This document shows, piece by piece, positions 8,545-17,279 of a stretch of DNA of 30,924 nucleotides; position 1 is the first letter of the stretch; the number at the start of each line of letters is the position of its first letter. Below the pieces are notes generated by a model that was not told where the DNA came from, ran no database searches, and saw nothing but the letters and a program-made list of their open reading frames with translations. The translations under genes and the position numbers were made by a program. Source of the DNA: Chara braunii (taxonomy: Eukaryota; Streptophyta; Charophyceae; Charales; Characeae); assembly GCA_003427395.1 (NCBI GenBank), contig BFEA01000373.1, positions 639,163 through 670,086 of the forward strand, written 5' to 3'.

Positions 8545-9710
8545 CTGATCTTGGGCCTCCGAACAGTCCGACAGAGAAACCTGAATACCTAAAAATCTTT
8601 CTGAGTTCTCTGTATTAATGTCTCAAACCCCATTGTGCTTTGAATGTATATGGTTGAGGTAGAAAGAACAGTGATTTTTGCCAATTTATTGAAGCTTCTG
8701 AGAGAACACAGTAGCTGTCCAGAACCAGCTTCAGCTCTGCCAGAGCCCCCTCATTGTTTTCACAAACAATGGTGAGGTCATCCGCTATGGCTCCCCCCTT
8801 CCAAAGATGGGGACAGGGAGAGGCCTTTTATTCTAGGGTTGAACCTGATATTATCTAATAGAATATCCAATTGTATTACGAAAAGTAAAGGCGCCAGCGG
8901 GCAACCTTGTCGTAGGGACCGAGTCAATTGGAACTCCTCAGATACTCTGCCGTTGACTATTACTGAGGATGTAGCCTGAGAGTATAGTGCCTTAACCCAA
9001 GTACAAAACCCAGGCCCGAATCCCATCCTGGTTAAGGTAGTAGACACGAAAGTCCCTCCCACCTTATCATATGCTTTCTCCATATCCAATAACAGGACCG
9101 CCGCTTCCCTCTTCTCACGCCCTATCACCTCCAGGGCTTGTATCGTGGTAAGTATATTCTCGAAGATTGAGCGGCCCTTGACAAACGCCCCTTGCTCCCA
9201 GCCTATAAGTTCAGGAAGGAACTCTGAGAGACGGATTGCCAAAGTTATCGCCAATATTTTATAAGCCACGTTCAACAGGGATATCGGCCTATAATTCCTC
9301 ACGTCTTTTTTATCCCCTTTTTTATATAATAGGGAAATCACACCTTTCACAAAGCCTGGAGGTAAGGACCCCGTCGTCAAGGCTCTGTTATAGATGTCGC
9401 AGAGAAAGCGGGCAAAGGCCCCCCATGCCGACAGAAAAAGTTCTATTGGCAAGCCATCAAGGCCGGGGCACTTGCCCACAGCCATTTGTTTGGTCGCCCG
9501 CCTTGTAGACACTATATCCCTGTAATATTCGAAGGCGTAGTGGCACAGTTCGACTGTAGCTGTTGCGTTTGGCACATTAACTGCGAAGGGATGTGATAAT
9601 TCCCTTATCAAGGGTCTTGACTGGCGAAGAATCAAAGAACGAAAAGTCAACTTTGTCATTCTATCATAGCCGATAATCCCCCTGAGTTTGAGCCAGTCCA
9701 GCCTCTCGGC
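8545..9710 (-). pseudogene. LINE ORF2 reverse transcriptase domain
   Basis: The block 9659-8778 shows, in order, CPGLDGLPIELF, YRPISLLNVAYKILA, LLLDMEKAYDKV (motif A with catalytic Asp), SLRQGCPLAPLLF (motif B). The frame then breaks in a C6/G6 run at 8793-8798. In the next frame AIADDLTIV (ADD codons at 8785-8777) supplies motif C, followed by LAELKLVLDSYCVLSEASINWQ-like sequence down to 8545 with an in-frame stop near 8627. The frame upstream of 9659 is continuous with the endonuclease block apart from one TAA at 9713-9711. Function by family: reverse transcription of the LINE RNA at the nicked target. Inactive as it stands. Confidence 0.93.
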
Positions 9711-10801
9711 TTACTTTTTAACTTCCATTTCTTCCAGTTGGGCAAGGGCGCTTTTCCTTTTTTCCGACCAGAAGTGGTCTGAGAAAGGGTTTAGTCCCAA
9801 CTGAGCCTCGACCTCTATTACCGTGTTTTGTAATTGTATTTCCGCCCAGTTCCTTTGGGCGGCCTTCATTCTAGAAAATTCGATCAAAGCTGCTCTAATT
9901 ATGTTGATGCCCACTTCAGCCCAGTGAGACTCATCCTTAAACACGTCTTTTGCCTTTATCCATCCTTCCATCTGAGTTGAGACCCAGCGAGGAATGCCTC
10001 TGTCTTTCAAAATATTCGTGTTCAATCGGAAAGGAGGTCGCTCCCGAGCAAGAATATCCTTAGAGATCACATCTATTAATATCAGGTAATGATCTGAAAG
10101 ATTCGAGATTCTCATTTCTGACATTATGCAGCGGTCCCATATTGTGCCTCTTGCCACTATGAAGTCCAGCCTTCTTCGTGGAGCCTGAGCTCTCGGGCTG
10201 GGTTTCGGTCCATACCAAGTGTAGCCCGGGTCCTCTGGGTTAAAGAATCTGAAAGTATCCGTCAAACATTGAGATTCCAAAAAGGCATTGAACAGAATGG
10301 TGTCGACTCTTGGGGGGGAACAAGCCGGAGAATCCAGACCCGGATTTAAGACTGTATTCCAATCACCTAGGATTACTAGGTTATCTGTGTCTGGTATCAT
10401 GTCAGGGAGGGAGGCAATAAATTCAATTCGATCTATGTAGCCCGTTGGAGCATACACAATCATTATTCCCCATTCCTCTTCTTCTATTGCCATTTTCACC
10501 CACACCATTCGGCCTCCTGGTCTATGTATGAGTCCACCACCCAGCAGTCCAACTCCTCATGGATCAGGATCGCCGTACCGCCTTTAGATCCATCGGCCGG
10601 AGCCCAAAACTGGGGGCCCCTCCACCAGTTTACTGTACCCTGCATTTTGTCGAAATTCAACTTTGTCTCCTGGAGACACATTATGTGAACTGCCTTACTG
10701 TGTATCCACGAGCGAAGCCGCAGTATTTTGTATCTGTGACTAGTGTCACCAAGACCCTTCATATTCCAGCTAGCAAGTCTTATCTTATTGGGCAGGACCA
10801 T
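9711..10801 (-). pseudogene. LINE ORF2 APE-type endonuclease domain
   Basis: ORF2 starts at ATG 10801-10799 with IRLASWNMKGLGD, the N-terminal EEP motif, and CLQETK, which holds the metal-binding Glu. The frame breaks at 10508-10496. The next block has ILGDWNTVLNP (catalytic Asp-x-Asn), APRRRLDFIVARG and NLSDHYLILIDV (the SDH motif), so all endonuclease signatures are present across the two frames. The block ends at TAA 9713-9711, and the same frame continues into the RT block after it. Function by family: nicks target DNA to prime reverse transcription. It overlaps the end of the preceding ORF by 17 nt, as ORF1/ORF2 junctions often do. One frameshift and one stop make it non-functional. Confidence 0.92.
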
Positions 10802-11297
10802 TTTGTTGGTCTGTGCCGCTTACTTGGATGCGGTCATCTGTGTTGGCTTCTTTCTCCAGTAGTGTTTCCGTAAACACCCTACGAGTGTCTGGCGGGAAAC
10901 CGGTTGCGCTAATTAGTGAGCGGAATTTAGCACCTGACAATATCGTCAGCGCATCCCTTTTCACGAACCACTCATGGATTACTGTTGCATTTAGCCCTGA
11001 CATCAATTGAATCCCTGCCAAGGCTTCTTGATTTGGAGTAAAAAAATCCTGCAACGGATACCATAGAATGTTCTCCAAACACCAGGTTTCAAAGTTGGGG
11101 TTTACCGAGGAGATGCCCAGGAAGATGAAATGCAACAGGATTTTCCGTTTCTCTGACAGGGGGACGATGTGCCTTCCTCTTTTCGGAGTAGCAATGGAGA
11201 CACAAGCCCCTGGGTCATTAAACACCTGATGGTTCGTCAACTTCAGGGCCATTTCTTCCGAGAAAGGTCTATCCAATGTTATCCAAGGGATATTCAA
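10785..11297 (-). pseudogene. LINE ORF1 C-terminal segment, out of frame
   Basis: A 170-codon open block between the charged ORF1 block and ORF2, in a different frame from both. It reads as folded protein (WITLDRPFSEEMALKL, ETWCLENILWYPLQD, VIHEWFVKRDALTIL) rather than the charged low-complexity sequence upstream. It ends 17 nt inside ORF2. The likeliest reading is the C-terminal domain of ORF1 separated by a frameshift near 11300-11320. A separate small ORF is the alternative. I recognise no named domain. Confidence 0.6.
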
Positions 11298-11315
11298 GGT
11301 ATCCTCCCTGTTTCG

Positions 11316-13712
11316 CTATGTGCAGACCAGAAGACCCTGCAAGGAATCAATACAAATTAAGGGTACCAAAAACTCCTTCACCTGGGCCGATTGTCGATCA
11401 GCCTTGCTCAACGTTTCCATTGGAGCAGTCAGATGGAGGTTTTTCCTTACTGAACGGGGGAGAGACCTCTTCTTAGTTAAAGGTTGAGAGTGGGGGTCGG
11501 CCTCATGACAGCCTTCCCCTTTCTGTTCAACCATCGTCGTGCTGGCCCTGTTGTCCTCCAATCGAGATCTTTTACAGGGTTGGGCGTTTGTCTCGCAGGC
11601 AGGCTCAAATAATATGCGCCCTTCCTGAAAAAGTACCGAGATCCCGAGGTCACGGCCCTCCTCCCCTGATTTCCCATCCTCTGTTCTCCCTCCCTCCTCT
11701 CCCATTGTCTCCACCTCCGCCGTCACAGGGGACTTCCTCTTTGTTACTCGAGGTGAAATCCCCGTTCCAGCGGCTGGTCCTTCGCTGCAGTGGGAGTTCT
11801 GAGGTTGGGTATCAGGCTTGGAGGTCGTCCTTGACATACTGTTCTCCCGTACGGTATTTTGGTCTGTCGAAGCGGGGCCTTGGAAGTCGAAGGAGGCCTG
11901 TGAACTTTTAACAAAGTTAAAATTCAGTGGTCCATCCTTCCGTTCTTTTGTCTGGACCCAGGGATCTATAGAATCCCAGGTCCTTTTTTCCACTTCATTC
12001 ATTCCAATTCCCCCCTCGGTATGATCTTTTCTCTGGACTCCTTGTCTTTCCTGCTCGTCATCCTGGTTTCCTTTGTTTTCCCCATCCTCTCCTTTATTAG
12101 TCCGGTCCACCCCCTTCCCCACCTTCTCTTCACTGCTGCCTTCTTCTGAGCCTTCCATCATTCGGTCTTCCTCTGTCTCTTCCTTTGTCCCTTCCTTCCC
12201 CTTATCTATCTCCATATTCATTTCCTCATTCCCTTTGACCTCCCCCTCAACCTCTCCTTTGTCCGTCCAGTCCTCCCTCTTCCCCCCCTTCTCTTCACTA
12301 CACCCCTCGTCTAAACCTTTCTTCGTTTGGTCCTCCTCTGCCCCTTCCTCTGTCCCACCCTTCACCTTATCCGCCTCCACCACCATTTTTCCACTCCCTT
12401 TATCCCTCACCTCGGTGTGGTCCTCTCCCTGAGATTCTTTATCTTCCCGCTCTCCATCCGGTCTTCCCTCCTTCTCCTCCTTTTCTTTATCCTCACGTTC
12501 CTCTCCCTTCCCCACCTTCTCCTCCCTATCCCCCTCATCCAGTCCTTTCATCCTTCGATCCTCCTCTGTCCCCTCCTTCCCCTCGTCTACCTTCTTCTCC
12601 TTTTTTCCACCTCGTTTGACCGCCACCTTTGTTGATGGCCCTTTTAGTCCCCCTTTCCCTTTTCCCGTCTTCCGCCCCGAATGACCCAGACCCTTCTCCT
12701 TCCCCTTGACCACCTGAACCCACGTTTTCCCTTTCCCTCTCTTCAGATCTTTTGTTCTTCTTCCTTTGTCTCCCCCTGCTCCATCCCTCCTGTCCTCTGA
12801 ATCCTTGTCCCGGTCCTTATCCTCCTCCTCTTCGTTTCTATTCATAAGCTCTTCTGAGGGGTCGGGCATACGTTTCTTCTTCTTAGCCGGACAACTGTCA
12901 TCCGTTTCCTTGTGGAAATGGCGACGACATTTTGGACACCAGGCAGTCTCAGCGCAAATAACTTTCACCCTCACGGATCCATAGCGCTTCAAATTAATAT
13001 CCAGATACTTCTTATATCACAATTTGGACGCCGGATTCAAATCAAATCGAACATTCCTCAAGTCTGGCTCGAGCTGTTTCTTGTAGGCTGGGTAGTCTTT
13101 TATTATTGGACCAAACGCGTCCTGTACGACACTTCTTAACAATCCTAGCACAGCCACCGGTACCTCCATGCATCTGATCCAGAAGAACTTCTGTTTCATC
13201 GCTTCCTTCCAGCGTTGCAATTGGAGGATATCCATCCATGGTTTGAAAGTCAACACATATCTTTTACCGTCAAGTTCGATCTCATCACCACCTTTTCTAA
13301 GCATCCAATCTGCAATTGGTTTTGCCGAAGCCACATATGTGGCTAGGTTTTTACCTTCGTTGGAGAAGGTTCCTCGAATGGGGGGTACATCCGGTAAACC
13401 GGCGGCCGCCCATCCGTTCTCATGTGTTCGTACTAATCGGTTTTTAACCTCAACAGGCAGTGAGGAGGCTTCCTCGCTGAAAAAAATAGAGATCGCATGT
13501 TCCTTCAGCCAATCCGTCTGAACTCCCACGATATCCTCATCAAAAGTTACTCTAACGTAGTCTTCCCCCGATTCAACCAACCCATGTGCTAACCTGTTCG
13601 GTAATGTACCTTCCTGAAAGCACTTGGTGAGAAGGTCTCGAATATGACGCTTACCTTCGTCCGTCAACGGATTGACTCAGGGAGGATCCGTGCGTGAAGT
13701 CGAGGCAGCCAT
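11316..13712 (-). pseudogene. LINE ORF1, RNA-binding protein with zinc knuckle
   Basis: ATG at 13712-13710 (context GGAGATGGCT) opens a frame continuous to 11316 except for two in-frame TGA codons, one about 12 codons in and one at 13019-13017. The first part (about 215 residues) ends in a compact fold with ELDGKRYVLTFKPWMDILQL and FFWIRCMEVP, resembling the DUF4283/RRM-like domain of plant L1 ORF1. After the second stop the same frame gives RYGSVRVKV and CPKCRRHFHKETDDSC, a CX2CX4HX6C knuckle-like motif. Then follow about 300 residues very rich in Lys, Glu, Asp and Gly, then a Ser/Pro/Thr region. Function by family: binds and packages the LINE RNA. Both stops fit CGA to TGA change. Domain names are from memory of the family. 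Confidence 0.85.
12003..12590 (-). repeat. Charged amino-acid repeat inside LINE ORF1
   Basis: Three diverged copies of a unit like GTEEDRRMKGLDEGDREEKV lie at about ORF1-block residues 140-170, 208-248 and 264-301. The keywords EGTEE, GLDEG and EEKVGKG recur in order. DNA copies have diverged, so it is an old internal expansion of a disordered, highly charged linker. Confidence 0.7.
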
Positions 13713-14388
13713 CTCCGACTGGCTTAAATAAACAAATAAAAAGGTGAATACAACCAAGCCTGGTAACAGTCCTATTTCTCCAATCCTCTGCCTACACATC
13801 TCTAACTATCAACCACAGTGGTAATACGAGTCGGACCATTATACCTTACAGCCAGGCAGTCCAAGATAATTTCCCCCACTTCTAGCAGCGAGCAGTGTTG
13901 GGTGACACAGCATGTGGTAGGAACCCGAGAGGTGCCTACGCGTCTTCTCTCCCTCGTGGTGTCAGAGACACCTCCATCGACCCCTCTGGATCTAGTCCAG
14001 AACCCGCCCTTCGAACATCCGGGATGTCTTGAAATTGACGAAAACGAAAGTGTTTCCCCACCTCCCAAGGTGCGATGGCCTAGCCGGTCCGTGCCTTGCA
14101 GCACGGACCGGAAACCTCCCGCGGCCCATCCACCTCCGCCGCCGCCAACGCTAGCGCTCCCGCCGCCCTGCTGCTGCTTTCGGCTCACACATTACCTTTT
14201 TGCAAAAGTCGTTACTCGGATACTCCTCGAAGGAAACCACGGTCCCGCCGCGTTTTTGGATGGCGAACCTCGAGTCTGGACCGACAAATATGACCGCTCG
14301 TCGTTTTGCAGTATCCGCGTGCGCCCACTATTGTTCGTTATAAACCACATTTTGGAGTCGAATTGGAGAGTTGTGTACCCGATAGGAA
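13713..14388. other. Probable LINE 5' region
   Basis: This stretch lies just upstream of LINE ORF1 on the minus strand and may be its 5' UTR and promoter. A perfect 11-bp hairpin lies at 14084-14111 (CCGGTCCGTGC, loop CTTGCA). TGGCCTAGCCGG next to it fits a pol III A box, but no B box follows. A proline-rich open frame on the plus strand (13818-14477) looks accidental. The boundary with flanking DNA could not be fixed. Confidence 0.4.
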
Positions 14389-14775
14389 GGGCCTCGCTCG
14401 CCACACCTGGTATGTCCGAAACGGCAAAGTTTTTCCGGCAACTGTCAGAAATGTTTCGACATAGGGTTTTTCGATAAGAACCCCGCCTTTGCCACACAGC
14501 ACAGGTAGAAGACGCGCGGAATTGACGCGGATGAACGCTGACATCTCCAAGACACGCCGAATCGACCCTGGCACATGTCCAAAACAGCACACCTTTCGCT
14601 ACCCCAAACGCTGGTGTTGATTTTTTGGCTCCCGGCAGGCGGGCGGTTTCACACGGATGTCGAAACCCTTTTCCTGACAAATGTCGAAGTGGTTTCAACA
14701 TTTTTTCTTCGACAGTCTGTGTGGCGAAGAAAAAATGTCCGAACCATTTGTTTCGACATTGCTGTGGCAAGGCCC
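14389..14775. mobile_element. Foldback/TIR element, 387 bp, decayed
   Basis: The left end GGGCCTCGCTCGCCACA and the right end reversed (GGGCCTTGCCACAGC) are inverted repeats, and ATGTC(C)GAAAC follows in both arms. GAA (left) and TAA (right) flank it, possibly a decayed 3-bp duplication. Inside the right arm there is a secondary hairpin: AATGTCGAAGTGGTTTCAAC at about 14680 pairs with its partner near 14755 around CGACAGTCTGTGTGGCG. Non-coding. Confidence 0.5.
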
Positions 14776-14892
14776 TAAGTGGAGCGACGCCACAGACTCT
14801 ACGTTTTTTTTCACTCTGACAGCTATACACAAACTCTCCGAAAATCTGTATAGCGGATAGTAGTTGAGCGAGACCCTAATTCATGTGTTCAT

Positions 14893-14930
14893 AACTTCAT
14901 ACTAACTTCGTACTAACTTCATACTAACTT
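14893..14930. repeat. Short tandem repeat ACTTC(A/G)TACTA
   Basis: Three to four 11-nt units (AACTTCATACT, AACTTCGTACT, AACTTCATACT, AACTT) lie directly upstream of the U6-like sequence. No U6 promoter elements are visible in their place. Confidence 0.8.
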
Positions 14931-15057
14931 GTCCTTTGGGAAATTTGTTAGAATTTTTGGGGACATCCGGTAAAATTGGAACGATACAGAGAAAATTTTT
15001 AGGGCACGGCCCGGCGCACCGATGACATGCATAAATCAAGAAATGGGCCAAAATTTT
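14931..15057 (+). pseudogene. U6 snRNA pseudogene with 5' stem insertion
   Basis: The sequence follows U6: GTCCTTTGGG, then GGGACATCCGGTAAAATTGG, AACGATACAGAGAA, GCACGGCCC, CGCACCGATGACATGCATAA, ATCAAGAAATGGGCC, AAATTTT. About 18 nt (AAATTTGTTAGAATTTTT) split the 5' stem-loop, the ACAGAGA region runs into extra T, and the GATTAGCA segment is damaged. An A-rich stretch follows (15061-15090). No plant-type USE or TATA box is visible upstream, so it is a retropseudogene, not a gene. Confidence 0.85.
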
Positions 15058-15107
15058 AATTAAAAAAAAAGGAAAAACAAATTCTCAACTCAGATTCCTG
15101 GAGCTAA

Positions 15108-15273
15108 GGGCCAGATCCCACTGGCAAAGAGGATTGGAATGAGTGTTTGAATCTGGACGTGTTTGCGGCGAGGTGCAGAAAACTGTGATTGATCTGCTTT
15201 CCTGCATCTGTGCGTCGAACACGTCCAGATTCAGATAATTATTCCAATCGTCCTTGCCAGTGGGATCTGGCCC
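15108..15273. mobile_element. 166-bp MITE with TAA duplication
   Basis: Terminal inverted repeats start GGGCCAGATCCCACTGGCAA on both ends, with the first 20 bp perfect, and continue to GATTGGAAT at about 31 of 33 matching positions. TAA flanks both sides (15105-15107 and 15274-15276). Subterminal GAATCTGGACGTGTTT also pairs with AACACGTCCAGATTC. Non-coding. The TAA target and GGGCC start resemble PIF/Harbinger MITEs (inference). Confidence 0.85.
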
Positions 15274-15276
15274 TAA

Positions 15277-15408
15277 GTCCCACTACCAAAGAGGATGAGA
15301 TGGAGTGCCTGAATCTGGATGTGTTTTACCCAGAGATGCAGAGAAGCAGATCAGTCACTATTTTCTGTACCTCGGCGTGCAATCCAATCCTCTTTCCCAG
15401 TGGGACCT
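15277..15408. mobile_element. Diverged relative of the adjacent MITE
   Basis: GTCCCACTACCAAAGAGGAT, then GAATCTGGATGTGTTTT, and at the right AATCCAATCCTCTTTCCCAG and TGGGACC parallel the layout of 15108-15273. The outer ends differ and no clean duplication is visible. Further GTCCCACT words at 15424 and 15442 suggest more fragments. Confidence 0.6.
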
Positions 15409-15455
15409 CTCCCCTGGGGAAGTCCCACTAGCAAGGGTTCAGTCCCACTGTCGCT

Positions 15456-15570
15456 TATTTTTCAACATGTCCTTCGGGACATCCGTTAAAATTGGAACCA
15501 TACAGAGAAAGAAGATTAGCACGGCCCCTGCGCAAGGATGACACACATAAATCGAATATTTTTCAACATG
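15456..15570 (+). pseudogene. 3'-truncated U6 copy with 14-bp target duplication
   Basis: TATTTTTCAACATG occurs at 15456-15469 and again at 15557-15570. Between them is U6 from its first base (GTCCTTCGGGACATCCG) through ATACAGAGAA, AGATTAGCACGGCCCCTGCG and CAAGGATGACAC to ATAAATCGA, about 87 of the roughly 102 nt of U6. The last part, including the terminal U run, is missing and there is no poly(A). This is the structure of a tailless retropseudogene: full 5' end, truncated 3' end, target-site duplication. An AAG duplication after ACAGAGAA is the main internal change. Confidence 0.9.
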
Positions 15571-15672
15571 GCCACAGTGTGTCCCTGAGATGTTCCAATC
15601 GGACCCCACGAACCCATGGGTGCCCAAAACCAATTCTACCCCCCTGCTACTAGTGAGACTTGGCCCCAGTTC

Positions 15673-15709
15673 CGTGTACGGCGGGGCATGATGTCCCAAA
15701 CACACGTTG
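15673..15709 (+). repeat. 36-bp direct repeat, copy 1
   Basis: CGTGTACGGCGGGGCATGAT followed by GTCCCAAACACAC and CTCAGTAAT recurs at 16001-16036 with one substitution and a 4-nt indel. The second copy is the downstream part of a tRNA-like unit, so copy 1 is likely a fragment of the same SINE. Confidence 0.75.
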
Positions 15710-15943
15710 CTCAGTAATCACTGTGAAGCCGCCCGTGAACCCCCGGGCAGTTGGCCCTTGTGTGTGAGCGGGGTAAAGTAGCGGTGGTGAGCTGCGTGTT
15801 GTCCAAGCGAAGTGTGTGTGGATTGTTCGAGTCCGCGGTGTGGTGTGCGTGTGTGTGTGGTGTGAGTTCAAGGACGCTACAGCCCTGGAGGTGGGCTGCA
15901 TATCAGGACCAGTATGGATGTAGTTTTTATAACACCTCCAAGG

Positions 15944-16086
15944 GTTGTAGTGGTTACGATACTTTGCTTCTGTGCAGGAGGGTGCTGGTTCGAGGCCGTC
16001 CGTGTAGGGCGGGGCATGATGTCCCAAACACACTCAGTAATGGGACATGGTTCCCCTCACCTTTTCTTTTTTTTTTTTTTTTTTTT
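15944..16086 (+). mobile_element. tRNA-derived SINE-like unit with T tract
   Basis: TAGTGGTTACGATAC (about 15948-15962) resembles the tRNA A box and D loop, and GGTTCGAGGCC (about 15987-15997) the B box, with spacing close to a real tRNA. The tRNA-unrelated CGTGTAGGGCGGGGCATGAT follows (16001), repeating 15673. A T-rich run is at 16064-16086. The acceptor stem does not close, so it is not a functional tRNA. Confidence 0.5.
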
Positions 16087-16631
16087 CCCAGAGGCAAAAC
16101 TGGAGGGGTCGAGTAAGCAAAGCTTTACCCGTATGACCCCTCCTCCATGGCCCAGAAAAAAAAAAATTTAATTAATTTAATATCTTGTGGTGCGATGGAC
16201 CACCGATCAGATACTAAACTGATCAGAACAGATACTACACTTGATCTTTTTTTTTTTTTTTTTTTTTTTGACGAAACTCCGAAGGGGATGATGACCCAAG
16301 AGGAGGTGATAAGAGCATCCCCTTCAAGTGGTCCCTTTTCATTATGGGAGGCTTCAATACTGCACTTGAATACTGCACTTGATCGTACTTATTAGCCAAA
16401 AGGACGAGAGAGAAAGGTAGGTCCTGGAGTAGTGGTAGGTAGGTAGTGTGAGGTGAATTTTTTTTTTTTAATTGAGACAAGAATGTAGCTTACTTTGAAA
16501 AAAAAAAAAAGCAAAAAAAAAAAAAAAAGGTATGGTTCCCCTCNNNNNNNNNNNNNNNNNNNNNNNNNNNNNNNNNNNNNNNNNNNNNNNNNNNNNNAGA
16601 CTTTTTTTTTTTTTTTTTTTTTAAATAATTC
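16087..16631. other. Homopolymer-rich spacer with assembly gap
   Basis: It holds A and T runs (16155-16165, 16248-16269, 16499-16528, 16601-16622) and a 54-N gap at 16544-16597. No gene. ATGGTTCCCCTC at 16532-16543 just before the gap duplicates 16045-16056. Confidence 0.6.
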
Positions 16632-16722
16632 AGAACTAGGGTATTTCACTCGTCTGTCTCCACTGGAATTTCAACTCAGGGCTGTGCTTCAACAGTTCAC
16701 AGGTGTACCAACTAAGTTAGAC
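16632..16722 (-). other. tRNA-like SINE head on minus strand
   Basis: On the minus strand TAACTTAGTTGGTACACC (A box like) is followed about 35 nt on by GAGTTGAAATTCC (B box like). The same GAGTT(C/G)AAATTC(C/T)AGTGGAA string recurs in the tandem block 16930-17075. The 97-bp TIR element abuts its upstream side. Confidence 0.45.
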
Positions 16723-16725
16723 CAG

Positions 16726-16822
16726 GGGCTAGGTCCCACTTGCATGGATTAAGAGATACTGACCGTAGATGGCAAAGATCAACGGCCGGAATCTCCTAAT
16801 TTGCGCAAGTGGGACCTTGCCC
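16726..16822. mobile_element. 97-bp MITE, copy 1, CAG duplication
   Basis: Ends GGGCTAGGTCCCACTTGC and GCAAGTGGGACCTTGCCC are inverted repeats with one mismatch. CAG flanks both sides (16723-16725, 16823-16825). The interior ATTAAGAGATACTGACCGTA recurs in inverse orientation in the second copy at 29366-29462, which is also exactly 97 bp. Confidence 0.88.
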
Positions 16823-16929
16823 CAGTTGGTCTTTCGGCAGACTTCTGCACCTATCTATTGCTGGGGAACTGCACCTGCTTTGAAATGGAAATGAAAACCA
16901 CGGACCCACTTGCCTCTAGGTCTGTTATT

Positions 16930-17075
16930 AGACCTGCCTATGAACTCTGAGTCACTGGAATACAGACCTGAGTTCAGATTCTAGTGGAACTCTAACTCAG
17001 CCTGACTGGAATACAGACCTGAGTTCAAATTCTAGTGGAATACAGAGCTGGAGCTCAAATTCCAGTGGAATAGGG
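16930..17075. repeat. Tandem ACTGGAATACAGACCTGAGTT units
   Basis: Three diverged units share ACTGGAATACAGACCTGAGTT-type sequence followed by CAAATTCTAGTGGAA. Each holds a B-box-like GAGTTCAAATTC word, so the array may have grown from a SINE fragment. Confidence 0.65.
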
Positions 17076-17279
17076 TTAGTGAAAATAACTCTGATTTTAC
17101 CTGGGGCTGACCAGTTTAAACTTTAAAGATGATATCTCAAGGCCTGATGACAGGGCAGTCTTTTTCTCTGGCATAAGGATAGGACGCATAAGAGGTCTCC
17201 TCCCATGTGACCCAGAAGAGTGGGTATGGATGGGGCTAACAAGATCGTAGACCACTGCCTTCGTCCACCGAATACATCG
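17076..17279. other. Spacer, no supported gene
   Basis: No recognisable element in about 200 nt. The only open frame (minus strand, 17306-17097) has no domain. Confidence 0.4.

Larger units (their letters stand above)
6062..13712 (-). mobile_element. L1-type LINE, nearly full length, inactive
   Basis: Reading on the minus strand the order is ORF1 (13712-10785), ORF2 endonuclease (10801-9711), reverse transcriptase (9659-8545), zf-RVT C-terminal region (8544-6558), 3' UTR, AATAAA (6126-6121) and poly(A) (poly(T) at 6105-6084 and 6077-6062). Presence of an APE-type endonuclease, an RT with ADD motif and a CCHC-type C-terminal finger is typical of plant L1 elements. At least two frameshifts and several in-frame stops make it dead. 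The 5' boundary is uncertain and may extend into 13713-14388. I found no target-site duplication. Confidence 0.92.

Noticed and set aside
13818-14477. 219-codon proline-rich plus-strand frame
   Set aside because: It crosses the left boundary of a foldback element and has no domain. Opposite-strand frames are equally open.
15469-15555. Functional U6 gene
   Set aside because: The 3' end with the terminal U run is missing, no USE or TATA box precedes it, and target-site duplications flank it.
15944-16000. Functional tRNA gene
   Set aside because: A and B boxes are present, but acceptor and anticodon stems do not pair adequately.
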